Shown here piece after piece: positions 10,485-19,112 of a DNA stretch of 64,000 nt. The stretch is taken from the NCBI GenBank assembly GCA_042219835.1, contig JBHJMN010000005.1, forward strand, positions 62,001 to 126,000, read 5' to 3'. The position numbers were made by a program, and so were the translations under genes. The stretch is from Paenibacillus_G elgii_A. GTDB lineage: Bacteria; Bacillota; Bacilli; Paenibacillales; NBRC-103111. A model generated the notes under the pieces. It had not been told where the DNA came from. It was given only the letters and a program-made list of their open reading frames with translations, and searched no databases. How positions within the stretch are numbered: position 1 is the first letter of the stretch; each line of letters opens with the position of its first letter.

Positions 10485-11660
10485 TTAAGCACGCTCTTTC
10501 CCCTCCGGCCCCCGCTTGGTCTGCAGCACAAGGCGCATGCAATCCAAAGCTTCCTTTCTTGGCTCACGGGCCTGAGCTCCTGCGATCCTGCTTTCTTTCG
10601 CGCTTTGCAGCATTTCCTTCAGCCTGCGCACAGGCTGGATGACGCCCGCCCGGTATTCCTCCTCGTTCCAATTGGCATTGGGGGCAGCTACGGCTTCTGA
10701 CAGACAGCCGGCAATAAAATCGTGAAGCGGAGCCTCCCGGGCCAAGAGGTCAGCCTCCTGCTCCCGCTCGAAAGCAAACGCCCGCAGCTTGTCCGTCATA
10801 TCATTCGCCAAATTTTTCAAGACGGAACGAGGGCCTAATTCGACGGCCCACTCTACCTTTCGCTCCTTCAGATAACGCATCGATTGCAGCCACATGACCG
10901 GATGCGTCATCTGTAAAATCAAGCCGTCCCGGATTTGCTCCGCATTGACGTAAGGCAGCGCCGTCACGTTGGATATAACCGGCCATTGGCTTTCGCGGAA
11001 CGTATACTTCCGCAGAATGCCGGATAGACGGTCCGCAGCTTGCGACATCAGCGGACTGTGAAACGGGCCGCTGACCTGCAAACGGGTCACTTGAGCGCCT
11101 CTTAGCTCCGCTGCAATCGTTACCCGGGCCAGGGCTGCCCGATGACCCGACAGCACGTACTGCCGCTCGGAATTGCAACAGGCGATGACAACAGGCTGTT
11201 CGGACGACGAATGCTTGCCGCACAATGCCTCCAGCGCCTCAAGCTCCACGCCCCGAACGGCGGCCATTTCGCCCAGACCTGCATCGGCGGCCTCCTGCAT
11301 TACGATCCCCCGCTGCTGCACCAGACGCAAGGCGTCCGCAAACGTGAGAACGCCGCTGCTCACCAGCGCGGTATATTCCCCCAGACTATGTCCGGCGGAG
11401 AACCGGGGAACGATGCCAACCTCTTGCTTGTACTGTTCCAAGGCCATGACGCTGACCGTCAGCAGAGCAGGCTGCGCATACGCCGTTCTCGACAGCTGCT
11501 CGGCGCTGCCTTCGGTGCATATCGATTTCAAATCATACCCCAGGATATCATTCGCTTCCTCGAACAATCGGCCGGCGCCTTGAAATCTTTGGGTCCAAAC
11601 CTTGCCCATTCCTTCATATTGTGATCCTTGACCTGGAAATAATAAGGCGATACGCTTCAT
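10485..11660 (-). CDS. Malonyl-CoA:ACP transacylase (ItuD/FenF-like, trans-acting)
   Basis: Transfers malonyl from CoA to the ACP of the neighbouring AT-less synthetase. The 391-residue protein opens with LLFPGQGSQ, has the nucleophile elbow GHSLGEYTA near residue 94 and the catalytic-His motif GPFHSPLM near 205. A charged C-terminal extension of roughly 80 residues beyond a housekeeping FabD fits the iturin/fengycin-locus transacylases. I start it at the ATG at 11660 because GGAAAGGGG lies just upstream; an earlier in-frame ATG at 11726 lacks such a site. It ends 28 nt before the synthetase start, so the two are co-transcribed in the order transacylase-synthetase, exactly as in ituD-ituA. 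Function is secure at family level; the partner assignment is inferred from position and the missing AT. Confidence 0.93.
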   Translation of the reverse strand: MKRIALLFPGQGSQYEGMGKVWTQRFQGAGRLFEEANDILGYDLKSICTEGSAEQLSRTAYAQPALLTVSVMALEQYKQEVGIVPRFSAGHSLGEYTALVSSGVLTFADALRLVQQRGIVMQEAADAGLGEMAAVRGVELEALEALCGKHSSSEQPVVIACCNSERQYVLSGHRAALARVTIAAELRGAQVTRLQVSGPFHSPLMSQAADRLSGILRKYTFRESQWPVISNVTALPYVNAEQIRDGLILQMTHPVMWLQSMRYLKERKVEWAVELGPRSVLKNLANDMTDKLRAFAFEREQEADLLAREAPLHDFIAGCLSEAVAAPNANWNEEEYRAGVIQPVRRLKEMLQSAKESRIAGAQAREPRKEALDCMRLVLQTKRGPEGKERA

Positions 11661-11877
11661 GCCAAACCCCTTTCCGAGCACCGACATATCAAAATAATGG
11701 ATGATGTTGCACAGAAACGTTAACAAGATGGTATGACGAGAGATTCACAAATGGAAACGAAATAGGAAGTGCGGTATGAAAAATCATCGGAAGCTGAGGA
11801 GTAAGTTTTGGAGAATGCATGTATCAAGTGAAAATCCATTAAAAGTCATTATGACTTTATACATGAAATTATTAAAT

Positions 11878-11907
11878 ATATTACATATTTCATTGCAGAG
11901 ATGTCAA
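11878..11907 (-). promoter_or_regulatory. Candidate promoter of the lipopeptide operon
   Basis: On the minus strand a perfect -35 TTGACA (11902-11907) is followed after 18 nt by TAATAT (11878-11883), in an AT-rich stretch that stands out from the G+C-rich genes. Transcription would start near 11870, leaving a leader of about 210 nt before the transacylase start at 11660. The rest of the 11661-12003 gap shows no gene; I see no clear riboswitch in the leader. Confidence 0.55.
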
Positions 11908-12003
11908 CCCAATTAATTACAAATTAAGAATTAATTCATATTTAATAAAAATATCTAGGTGTATACCCTATTATCATCCATTTGCAGAGGAGCAGCGCAA
12001 CGG

Positions 12004-12030
12004 AAAAAGGCTGCCTCACGGCAGCCTTTC
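12004..12030 (-). terminator. Rho-independent terminator after the cytochrome-like gene
   Basis: Perfect stem AAGGCTGCC/GGCAGCCTT with a short loop, followed on the minus strand by a T-run. It lies directly behind the stop at 12037. Confidence 0.8.
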
Positions 12031-12036
12031 CCGGAC

Positions 12037-13116
12037 TTACTTTCGCACGGTGCGCGGCGATTCCTCCATATACGGCTGGAGGTAAATCTCCCTCACCTCG
12101 TGCCGGATCCAGCTCATCAGCGTCAGCACGATCAGCAGCACGCAAACGGTGGCGACGAACAACCTGCGCCCGTCCTGTCTGACCAAGCGGACCAGCAGCC
12201 AGCACAAACCGATAGCCAGCAGCACCGCGACCGCGAGCAGCGCGGTATGGAACGCAGACCCGCCCATAAACGCATGGCGGACGCGACTGTCCATGCTAAA
12301 CAGCAGCAGAGGCCCTGCAAGCAGTTGAAGCAGCGTGAAGCCCGCCACCATCGTCTTGCCGGAGCGCTTGGCCGCCTCCATGACCGGTCCGGCACCGTTC
12401 CGCTCGATGCGCCTTCCCCATCCATAGAGGAATAGACCGAGCATCGTAAAGCTCGCCGCCATAAAGTGAAGGCAGCGCTGCCAGATGGTCGGATACGCGA
12501 ACAGTGAGCGCCAGAAGCCGCGCTCCGGGTCCCACAGCTCGGGATGATGCATCGAGGTCACGTTCGTGATGAACAGCAGCCCGAGCACGTTGATAAAGAT
12601 GAACGTGAATTCGCTCATGCCCGACGCCCAGACGACCAGCGTTTGCGCTTGATCGGGCAGCGTCTTTAAGGTGCGGAACAGTGTCGAGGCACCCAAGTCG
12701 TATCCAGAAACGCGCTCCAGAACGACAGCTTCTCGACCCAATCACCCGGATTGATCTGGGCGGCCAAAATGCCCGATGACCAGCGTGAACCAGGACATGA
12801 CGCACAAGGCAAGGCCGGTCCGCAAATGCAGCTTTTTCTTCTCTCCCTTCCAGCGGTCCCATGTGTAAAAATACGTCAACAGCAAGACGACTTCCGATAC
12901 GAACACCAGCCATTCCGTAAACCAGGCCCAATGAAAAATACGCAGCAGCGAGCCGATCGCATTGGGCAGTATAACGGTCGTCGTAAACCAAATGCCTACT
13001 CCCGTCATCGCTCCCGCCGTCGTCGTGATGATCAGAATCCATTTGCTCAGCCATCTGGCGTAGGCCTCCAGCCTTTCGTTACCTCTCTTGAAAGCTACAT
13101 ACTCGATGGATACCAA
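12037..13116 (-). pseudogene. Decayed cytochrome ubiquinol oxidase subunit I-like (CydA-like) gene
   Basis: A multi-helix membrane protein related to the divergent CydA-like proteins of Bacilli. The first part (13116-12745, ending at the frame stop 12744-12742) carries the SKW...AGAMTGVGIWF and FHWAWFTEWLVF helices; the last part (down to 12037) carries further hydrophobic helices. Between them, reading from about 12765 to 12690, the conserved-looking stretch INPGDW...FWSAFLDTTW is in another frame, so two compensating shifts (near 12757-12770 and 12671-12700) break the reading frame, and the original frame has a TGA at 12744-12742. The N-terminal helix normally found before the first segment is missing, and the only start is TTG at 13116 without a ribosome site. 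I see a pseudogene; sequencing error at two points is the alternative for the shifts but not for the missing N terminus. Confidence 0.7.
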
Positions 13117-13212
13117 GCGACAAGAATTATTGTATAGAAATCATTTTCGTTCAAAATGACTCTTTAGGGCTAATACATTGATAAAAAAAAATGAACAAAC
13201 ACGCTATTTACT

Positions 13213-13551
13213 TTAAATAATAACCGATATCTTCGACTTTCTTAAAATTTCTTGCAGTTTCCGTACTTCTTTTCGCAAATTCTTGTTCTCTTCCTCCAAC
13301 TGGTGCGTAAGCCTGCACGTTCCGTCCGTTTCCGTCGGTTCTGGCCTGCGCAGCCGCTCGATTTTGTCGCGAAGCTCAGGATGGGTATACAGAAACGGCT
13401 TGGACACGCCGGCCTCGATCGATACGGTATTGAAATTAATCTTCAGCTTTTCCTTCCTCAACCGTTCAATAGCCGATACGGCCTTGCGGTACGCTTCAAC
13501 CGTCTTTTGCTCGCTGAATTTTTTAATCCCTTCGACATTTCTACGCTGCAT
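13213..13551 (-). CDS. DUF6262/Tn554 TnpC-like protein, orphan
   Basis: A 112-residue protein resembling the small TnpC accessory protein of Tn554-type transposons, which works with two tyrosine-recombinase transposases. Visible are the helix-turn-helix-like INFNTVSIEAGVSKPFLY and HPELRDKIERLR, then a C-terminal coiled coil (LEEENKNLRKEVRKLQEIL). ATG at 13551 has GGGAGG 8 nt upstream; a further in-frame ATG at 13569 lacks one. No tnpA or tnpB lies next to it: the right neighbour is a terminator and a histidine kinase, the left one a pseudogene. It is probably the relic of a lost element. Mobility is not expected from this gene alone. Confidence 0.7.
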   Translation of the reverse strand: MQRRNVEGIKKFSEQKTVEAYRKAVSAIERLRKEKLKINFNTVSIEAGVSKPFLYTHPELRDKIERLRRPEPTETDGTCRLTHQLEEENKNLRKEVRKLQEILRKSKISVII

Positions 13552-13615
13552 AAGGCTGCCTCCCTGCATTCTGTTCTTTTCGCGTAACCTCGTCTTTATT
13601 ATAACGAATGATAAA

Positions 13616-13652
13616 AGGCGAAAAATGACCCCTTTGAGTCAATTTTCCGCCT
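13616..13652. terminator. Bidirectional terminator
   Basis: Imperfect stem AGGCGAAAAATGAC / GTCAATTTTCCGCCT with T-rich tails on both sides. On the minus strand it closes the histidine kinase gene that stops at 13683. Confidence 0.7.
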
Positions 13653-13682
13653 TTTTTATGAACAAACGATGGATGACCGGCT

Positions 13683-14558
13683 TCAACGTCCTTCCGTCCG
13701 GATTACTCCCTTATGCCCGAATGCTGCGCCGGCCGGCTTGTTTACGGTCAGTACGGTGTGCCCGTTCTCTCTGCCGAGAGCGAACGTCCAGCCCATCCTG
13801 GTTGCGCGGTCTTGGATGATTTTCAAGCCGTAGCCGTTCTTCTTGGACAACGGATCGGATACGAAGCCTTGGCCGTCGTCCGTAATCTTGCACCTCCAGC
13901 CGTCACCCGATTCGGTGGCGTCCTTGCCTTGTATCCAGACATTTGCCGCCGCCGCATGCTTGAAGACGTTGATCAACGCCTCGCGAAGCGTGGCGTACAG
14001 CTCTACCTTTTCTTTCACGCTCATACGCTCCTCGGACAGCTCCCATTCCAAGTGGACGGCTATGCCGGTATTTTTCTTGAAATCCGCGATCAGATGCTGG
14101 ATGGATTCCATCCATGGCTGCGCTTGCGGCACGACCGAATACCGCAAGCCGTTGATCGCCTGACGGACATAGTCGTTCACTTCATGCACGGTTTTCCGCA
14201 GGCTTTGATACAGCTCTCCCATCGGAGCCGCATGGCTTTGCTCCATCCGGTCCACACGGACCGATAATAGAAATAACGATTGGGCAATGCCATCATGAAG
14301 CTCCGAAGCCACTTTCTCCCGCTCCTCCAAAGCCGCCTTCGCCGCCCGCTCCTGCTGCAGCTGCTCCTGCAATTGCTCCATAAGCGCAAACAGCTTCCGA
14401 AGAAGCGTCATCGTGACGAGGTAAACCAGCAAAGGCGCCAGCCAATTACCCAAATCCATTGAAATGTAAGGAAGCAAAAACGCATGCCGGACATACTCCC
14501 ATATCCCGATCGTTAGCGTAGGAATGATCAAAATCAAGCTTTTCAAATGCTTATACAA
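13683..14558 (-). CDS. NarL/DesK-type sensor histidine kinase, orphan
   Basis: Membrane sensor kinase of the HisKA_3 family. Two N-terminal hydrophobic segments are followed by a Gln/Glu-rich coiled coil, the phospho-acceptor motif ELHDGIAQSL, and an HATPase domain with N-box LREALINVFKHA, G1 DDGQGF and G2 GYGLKIIQDRA. I place the start at TTG 14558, or TTG 14564, because GGGAGG lies just upstream; the upstream GTG at 14597 has its SD almost touching it. No response regulator lies on either side: a methyltransferase operon ends upstream and a terminator follows. Its partner must be encoded elsewhere. The extracytoplasmic part is very short, so a membrane or intramembrane signal is more likely than a large ligand; this is inference. 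Confidence 0.85.
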   Translation of the reverse strand: MYKHLKSLILIIPTLTIGIWEYVRHAFLLPYISMDLGNWLAPLLVYLVTMTLLRKLFALMEQLQEQLQQERAAKAALEEREKVASELHDGIAQSLFLLSVRVDRMEQSHAAPMGELYQSLRKTVHEVNDYVRQAINGLRYSVVPQAQPWMESIQHLIADFKKNTGIAVHLEWELSEERMSVKEKVELYATLREALINVFKHAAAANVWIQGKDATESGDGWRCKITDDGQGFVSDPLSKKNGYGLKIIQDRATRMGWTFALGRENGHTVLTVNKPAGAAFGHKGVIRTEGR

Positions 14559-14727
14559 TGCCAAAAATCCTCCCGGGGATGAACTCGGCGCAATCACGCT
14601 CCTTCATCTAAACATAATTAAGCATCCGTGCCTATGACTCGCCGGGGCTATCTTTTCTAACGAAAAACGTGTGCAAAAAAATAATCCCTGCCGCCTTCGA
14701 CAAGGATTATGTATAGAATTAGCCAAA

Positions 14728-15819
14728 TCAGCGCTTCTTCGCCAGGATCGTGAAGGACGCAGCCGCCGCGTGCGCGTTCATTCCGGCGTCCGTTCCGACC
14801 GGAAAGCTTCCCGCGCGCCACGCTTCCGGCCTGTAGGGCAGCGTCGTCGCGCCGAGACGTCCTTCGGACTCCAGCGTCTCCAAGGTTTCGTCCGGTTTCA
14901 GATCGGACACGACCCGGGCAAGCCCGCTCGGAAGCACCGTGCTCCACGGCTTGCTGCCGCCTTCGTTTTCTACGAGACCGACCACCTCGAAGCCCTCCGA
15001 CTCCAGCAGCAGCACGAGCTCCTTCGGCGTCATCAGGGCCAATTCTCGCTCCACCCGGTATCTGGGCTGCTCCAAGCCTAGCACGAACGTTTCGTAGGTG
15101 ACGGTCAACCGGTAGATTTGACGCCGCAGCGACGTTTCCCCTTCCACGTGCTTGTAGACGATTTTACCCTTCGGCAGCACCTTGCGCTGCACCGTCTTCC
15201 AGCTCGCTTGCGCAGGCGGCAGCAGCAGCTCCACGGCAAGCAGCCCTTGGGGAACCAGATGGTTCCGGATGTTCCCAAGCACGGTCCGGTGCTCGCCCAT
15301 CCGGGTCACATGCTGGATAATTCCCTCGGAGCACAGAACATGCGTGAACGTCTCTGCAAGCTCCAGCTCCAGCATGTCCTGCTCCACCAGCTTCAGTGTA
15401 TCCGCACGATTCTTAAGCACGCGATTACGCTTCGTTTCCGCGAGCTTCAGCATGTCGGGGCTCCGGTCCACGCCGCATACCCGAATGCCGTGCTGCGCCA
15501 GCTCGACTGCGATTCGGCCGGTGCCGGCGCCAAGCTCCAGCACGCTGGGCGGCTCGGAGAAGCCGGCGGCGGTGCCCATGATCCAGTCGCGGGCAAAGAC
15601 GATGCCGGCTTTGCCCGCAAACTGGTCGTACAGCTCCGCTTCCAGCCCCGCATACGGCGCGTTGGCGCGCGGCTCGTGCCGCACGCCCTGCATGCCGCAC
15701 CGCGAACAGACCGTTCCGGCCAAGGCCCCGATCCCCACGCCCGCGGGCACGCCGTTGCGGCAATCGCCGAACCACTCGTCATAAATGTAATGGCAAATTG
15801 AACATTCCTTTGTGGTCAA
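14728..15819 (-). CDS. Class I SAM methyltransferase with N-terminal rubredoxin-like domain
   Basis: Last gene of the riboswitch-controlled B12 uptake operon. Residues 1-45 form a rubredoxin-like knuckle: C6xxC9, YIYDEWFGD, then C38xxC41G. A Rossmann methyltransferase follows, with SAM motif I VLELGAGTGRIAVEL, the acidic end of beta-2 in VCGVDRSP and a motif near LCSEGIIQHV. TTG start at 15819 with GGAGG 7 nt upstream, 21 nt after the binding-protein stop. The C-terminal 120 residues are less clear. The substrate is unknown. Its position under a cobalamin riboswitch suggests a role in using or modifying corrinoids or a metal-containing factor, but this is inference. The rubredoxin-like part could bind iron or zinc, for electron transfer or only structure. 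Confidence 0.85.
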   Translation of the reverse strand: MTTKECSICHYIYDEWFGDCRNGVPAGVGIGALAGTVCSRCGMQGVRHEPRANAPYAGLEAELYDQFAGKAGIVFARDWIMGTAAGFSEPPSVLELGAGTGRIAVELAQHGIRVCGVDRSPDMLKLAETKRNRVLKNRADTLKLVEQDMLELELAETFTHVLCSEGIIQHVTRMGEHRTVLGNIRNHLVPQGLLAVELLLPPAQASWKTVQRKVLPKGKIVYKHVEGETSLRRQIYRLTVTYETFVLGLEQPRYRVERELALMTPKELVLLLESEGFEVVGLVENEGGSKPWSTVLPSGLARVVSDLKPDETLETLESEGRLGATTLPYRPEAWRAGSFPVGTDAGMNAHAAAASFTILAKKR

Positions 15820-15840
15820 TGCTGCTCCTCCTGACGCTTT

Positions 15841-16848
15841 TTAGTTAAATTTCTCAGGATAAAAGCCCTTCGCCATTTTTTCCAAAGCCGTCGTGTTTCT
15901 TACCCCTTCGAACACGTCGGAAAGCGGCATGATGACGAACTTGTTATTCTTGATGGCCGTTACGTTCGCCAAGGCCGGGAGGCTCTGCAGAAACTTAATC
16001 TTCTCCGCAGCCGAAGGCTTGTCGTAGTCGAAAATCAGAATGACCTCCGGGTCACGCTTGACGACTTCCTCCCAGCTGACCTTCGCCCAGCCTTTTTCGA
16101 CATCGTCGAATATATTTTTGCCGCCCGCAAGCTCGATCAATTGAGTCGACAACGACTTGCCTGCCGTATAGGCCGTGTCCTGCCCGCTGTCAAAAGCAAA
16201 TACCCGCAGCGGCTTCTCGGGCTTCCCGACCTTCGCTTGAATCTCTTTTATTTTCGCTTTCATTGACTCAATGAGTACGTCGGCTTTGGCCTGTACGTTG
16301 AAAATACGCCCGATATTCGAAATATCCTCGTACACGTCCTCCAGCGTGCCGAAGGGCACATAGGTTCCTTTGGCCACGTAGGACTTGATTCCTTTTTCCT
16401 TCAACGCTTCGACGGTGCCAACGGCAGTTTCAGTAAAAGCGGTTTTGCGGCCGTAGACGAAATCCGGCTCCACGCCGAGCAGCACTTCCTGCGAAGGATA
16501 TTTGTCGGCCAGCACCGGAATGGCCGTGTACTTCTCCTTCAGTTCCGGGAGAATCTCGTCGTCCATATACGCGGTGCCGACCATCGATTTCTCCAGTCCA
16601 AGCGACAGCATAATTTCGGTCGTATGCTGGTTTAAGCTGACGGCCCGCTTGGGCGCTTCCTTGAAGGTGAGCGTGCGGCCCATATTTTCTATCGTCACGG
16701 GGCTGTAGGCCGCCGTCTTGGGCGTACCGTTCTGCGGGTTGTCCCCGCTTGCCGCCGGGTTTTTCAGGGTCGCTTGACCGCAAGCGGCCAAGAGAAGCAG
16801 CGAACAGACGAACAATAAGGATATTGTATTAGCTAAGATGCGTTTCAT
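15841..16848 (-). CDS. Cobalamin-type ABC transporter substrate-binding lipoprotein (BtuF-like)
   Basis: A 335-residue lipoprotein that captures the transported ligand outside the membrane. The signal peptide ends in the lipobox LLAAC, and a class III periplasmic-binding fold follows (FKEAPKRAVSLNQHTTEIMLSLGL, LLGVEPDFVYG, later DPEVILIFDY). The fold is shared by cobalamin, haem and siderophore binders, so sequence alone does not give the ligand; the AdoCbl riboswitch upstream of the operon points to a corrinoid. The start ATG at 16848 overlaps the ATPase stop as ATGA, indicating translational coupling. Confidence is high for the family and moderate for the ligand. Confidence 0.9.
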   Translation of the reverse strand: MKRILANTISLLFVCSLLLLAACGQATLKNPAASGDNPQNGTPKTAAYSPVTIENMGRTLTFKEAPKRAVSLNQHTTEIMLSLGLEKSMVGTAYMDDEILPELKEKYTAIPVLADKYPSQEVLLGVEPDFVYGRKTAFTETAVGTVEALKEKGIKSYVAKGTYVPFGTLEDVYEDISNIGRIFNVQAKADVLIESMKAKIKEIQAKVGKPEKPLRVFAFDSGQDTAYTAGKSLSTQLIELAGGKNIFDDVEKGWAKVSWEEVVKRDPEVILIFDYDKPSAAEKIKFLQSLPALANVTAIKNNKFVIMPLSDVFEGVRNTTALEKMAKGFYPEKFN

Positions 16849-17651
16849 GAAATTAAAGCTCCTTTTTGCGTCAAATGAAGTTGTAGCGATTCTGGAAAAT
16901 ACGTTATGCTGAGCTTCCGGGTCACCGGATGTACGGCCAACTGCGCGTTCACGCCGAACACCTGGCGCAGCAGCTCCGCTGACATCACTTCTTCGGGCGT
17001 GCCCGAAGCGTACACTTTGCCCTCATTCATCACAATGAGCCAATCGCAGAAATAACAGGCCATGTTCAGATCGTGCAGCGCGGATAATGCCGTCATTCCG
17101 AGCGTCTTGACCAAGTCCAGCATTTGCAGCTGGTACCGGACGTCCAAGTGGTTCGTCGGCTCGTCCATGATCAACAATTGCGACTGCTGCGCCAACGCCC
17201 GGGCGATCAGCACGCGCTGCTTCTCACCTCCGGACAGGCTGGAGAAGCTGCGCCGCGCAAACGATGCCATCCCTACGCGTTCCAGAGCTTCACCGACCAA
17301 GGCGTCGTCTTCCCGCGTGTCTGCGGCAAACATCCGTTTGTGCGGATGGCGTCCCATGAACACGATATCCCGGACCATAAAATCAAACGCCGCCGACGTC
17401 TCTTGACTGACGACGGCCATCCGCTGCGCCGTTTCCTTATGGGTTAGCTCGGACAGCGGCTGCCCATCCAAGGAAATCCACCCCGCTTGCGGCTTCAGCA
17501 CGCGGTATATATTTTTGAGCAGCGTCGATTTGCCGCTTCCGTTCGGACCGATAATGCCGACAAATTCGCCCGGCTGAATCCGCAGGTCCACGCCTTGAAT
17601 GATCGGCACTCCCTTCACATCGTAGGAGAGCCCCTGAACCTCCACCTTCAT
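16845..17651 (-). CDS. ABC transporter ATPase for cobalamin/iron-type import (BtuD/FecE-like)
   Basis: A 268-residue cytoplasmic ATPase that powers the FecCD-type permease. Walker A GPNGSGKST, signature LSGGEKQR, Walker B LLIMDEPTNHLD and switch histidine ALHDLNMA are all present, so it should be active. It starts 16 nt after the permease stop and its own stop overlaps the lipoprotein start (ATGA). Operon order permease-ATPase-binding protein under an AdoCbl riboswitch supports corrinoid uptake. Confidence 0.93.
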   Translation of the reverse strand: MKVEVQGLSYDVKGVPIIQGVDLRIQPGEFVGIIGPNGSGKSTLLKNIYRVLKPQAGWISLDGQPLSELTHKETAQRMAVVSQETSAAFDFMVRDIVFMGRHPHKRMFAADTREDDALVGEALERVGMASFARRSFSSLSGGEKQRVLIARALAQQSQLLIMDEPTNHLDVRYQLQMLDLVKTLGMTALSALHDLNMACYFCDWLIVMNEGKVYASGTPEEVMSAELLRQVFGVNAQLAVHPVTRKLSITYFPESLQLHLTQKGALIS

Positions 17652-17667
17652 CTTCTTGGTCCTCCCT

Positions 17668-18750
17668 TTAGAACGAGTATGTGCTGCGTCGCAGCAGCCA
17701 AATGAAGAACGGTCCGCCGCACAGCGCCGTCACGATCCCGACCGGAAGCTCCTCCGGCGCAATGACGAGCCGCGCGAACACGTCGGCCCAGATCATAAAC
17801 GATGCTCCCAGCAATACGCTGACTGGTAGAACGCGGCGGTGATCGGAACCGACCATCAGCCGGACCAAGTGCGGGATCATCAAGCCGATAAACCCGATGG
17901 CTCCGCTCACGGCAACGATCACCCCCGTCAGCAAGGAAGTCAGAATAACCAGCACTTTGCGGAAGCGGTCCATGTTCACCCCCAAGGTGACGGCCGTCTC
18001 TTCCCCAATGAGCAGCGCGTTCAGCGAGCGGTATTGGAGCAGCAAATACAGCGTACCGGCGATCACAATAAAGGACGGAACCGTCAAGTAGCTCCATTTG
18101 GCCCCGGTCATGCTTCCCATCATCCAGAACATCGCCGAGCGGATGCCTTCTTCCTTGGGAGCCATCGTGACGACGAAGTTGGTCAGGGCCGTCAGCATCA
18201 TCGATACCGCAATACCGGCCAGCAGCAAGCGGGTATTGGACAGCGTGCCTCCTACGCGGGCCAGCATGTACACTAAAACAATGGCAATTAACGAGCCGAT
18301 AAAAGCCGACACCGATAAAGCATACTGCCCGAACAGCTGAAAAGCTCCGAATAAAATAACGAGCGTCGCGGCAGTCGATGCCCCGGAGGACACTCCCAGA
18401 ATATACGGGTCCGACAGCGGGTTGCGGGTCAATGCCTGAATCGCGGTGCCTACCACAGCCAGTCCGCCTCCGACGACGGCGCCAAGCAGCACGCGCGGGA
18501 AGCGGATATCCCAGACGATGTTGCCCTGCGCCTTGGACCAATCGGGCTCCAGCCACCCGTTCAGTCCGGGGATATGCGAGAAGGCAATTTTCCAGACGGT
18601 CGCCGGTTCGATGCGTACCGGTCCCAGCATGACTGCAAGCGTAACTGATATGAGCAAAATTCCGAATAGCCCTAGCAGCACCAAGGGGAAACGTCCTTCA
18701 GCTATGGTTCGTTCCGCTTGTACAGACTTCTCTTGTATGACGCTGCTCAT
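17668..18750 (-). CDS. FecCD-family ABC permease (BtuC-like)
   Basis: A 360-residue permease of the FecCD/BtuC family, about ten membrane helices, with hallmark motifs WDIRFPRVLLGAVVGGGLAVVG, QALTRNPLSDPYILGVSSGA and the late GFIGLMIPHLVRL. It forms the channel dimer for the ATPase and lipoprotein encoded next. ATG at 18750 is preceded by GGGGGAG. It is the first gene after the cobalamin riboswitch and its terminator, so its expression should fall when adenosylcobalamin is plentiful. A siderophore or haem permease would look much the same; the riboswitch decides the call. Confidence 0.92.
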   Translation of the reverse strand: MSSVIQEKSVQAERTIAEGRFPLVLLGLFGILLISVTLAVMLGPVRIEPATVWKIAFSHIPGLNGWLEPDWSKAQGNIVWDIRFPRVLLGAVVGGGLAVVGTAIQALTRNPLSDPYILGVSSGASTAATLVILFGAFQLFGQYALSVSAFIGSLIAIVLVYMLARVGGTLSNTRLLLAGIAVSMMLTALTNFVVTMAPKEEGIRSAMFWMMGSMTGAKWSYLTVPSFIVIAGTLYLLLQYRSLNALLIGEETAVTLGVNMDRFRKVLVILTSLLTGVIVAVSGAIGFIGLMIPHLVRLMVGSDHRRVLPVSVLLGASFMIWADVFARLVIAPEELPVGIVTALCGGPFFIWLLRRSTYSF

Positions 18751-18780
18751 CGGACTCCCCCTTTTTTTCTAAGTACAAAC

Positions 18781-18825
18781 AAAAAAGGAGCACCTCCAAC
18801 CACGCTCAGCGGTTAGAAATGCTCC
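18781..18825 (-). terminator. Riboswitch expression-platform terminator
   Basis: On the minus strand GGAGCA...TGCTCC with inner AACC/GGTT closes a stem followed by TTTTTTG, about 100 nt after the cobalamin aptamer and 30 nt before the permease start. It is the likely off-state terminator. Confidence 0.75.
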
Positions 18826-18919
18826 ATCATAAGAGATGACGATCCGATTGATCCATCAAGGTTCCCCATTTGCTCCAGCATCCTAACACCTCCCCATTCT
18901 CCGCAGGTTATAACAGTGT

Positions 18920-19112
18920 TGTCAAAACAGGCAGGTCTCCTGACTCAGGGTTTCTCCTTCGGCGTCTTCCCGGAAATATACTCCAGTGACACTATGCCGA
19001 AAAATAGCCGGATCTTCCGGCTTCCATAACAGTGGCGGGACCGCGACGGATTTGCACCGTACTTCCCTTTTAAGCTTCAGCAATCGCTGAGGCACCTGTT
19101 TCCACCTATTCG
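18920..19112 (-). promoter_or_regulatory. Cobalamin (AdoCbl) riboswitch
   Basis: On the minus strand: 5' P1 arm AACAGGTGCCTC near 19100, the conserved GGTGCAAATCCGTCGCGGTC and GCCACTG near 19029-19060, and the B12 box AGTCAGGAGACCTGCC at 18930-18945. These are the diagnostic elements of the AdoCbl riboswitch family. It precedes a terminator hairpin and the FecCD-type importer, so transcription attenuation by cobalamin is expected. Confidence 0.95.

Noticed and set aside
12296..13054. 252-codon minus-strand frame in the cytochrome-like region
   Set aside because: It is His/Arg-rich out-of-frame reading of the membrane protein gene; the hydrophobic helices lie in the other frame.
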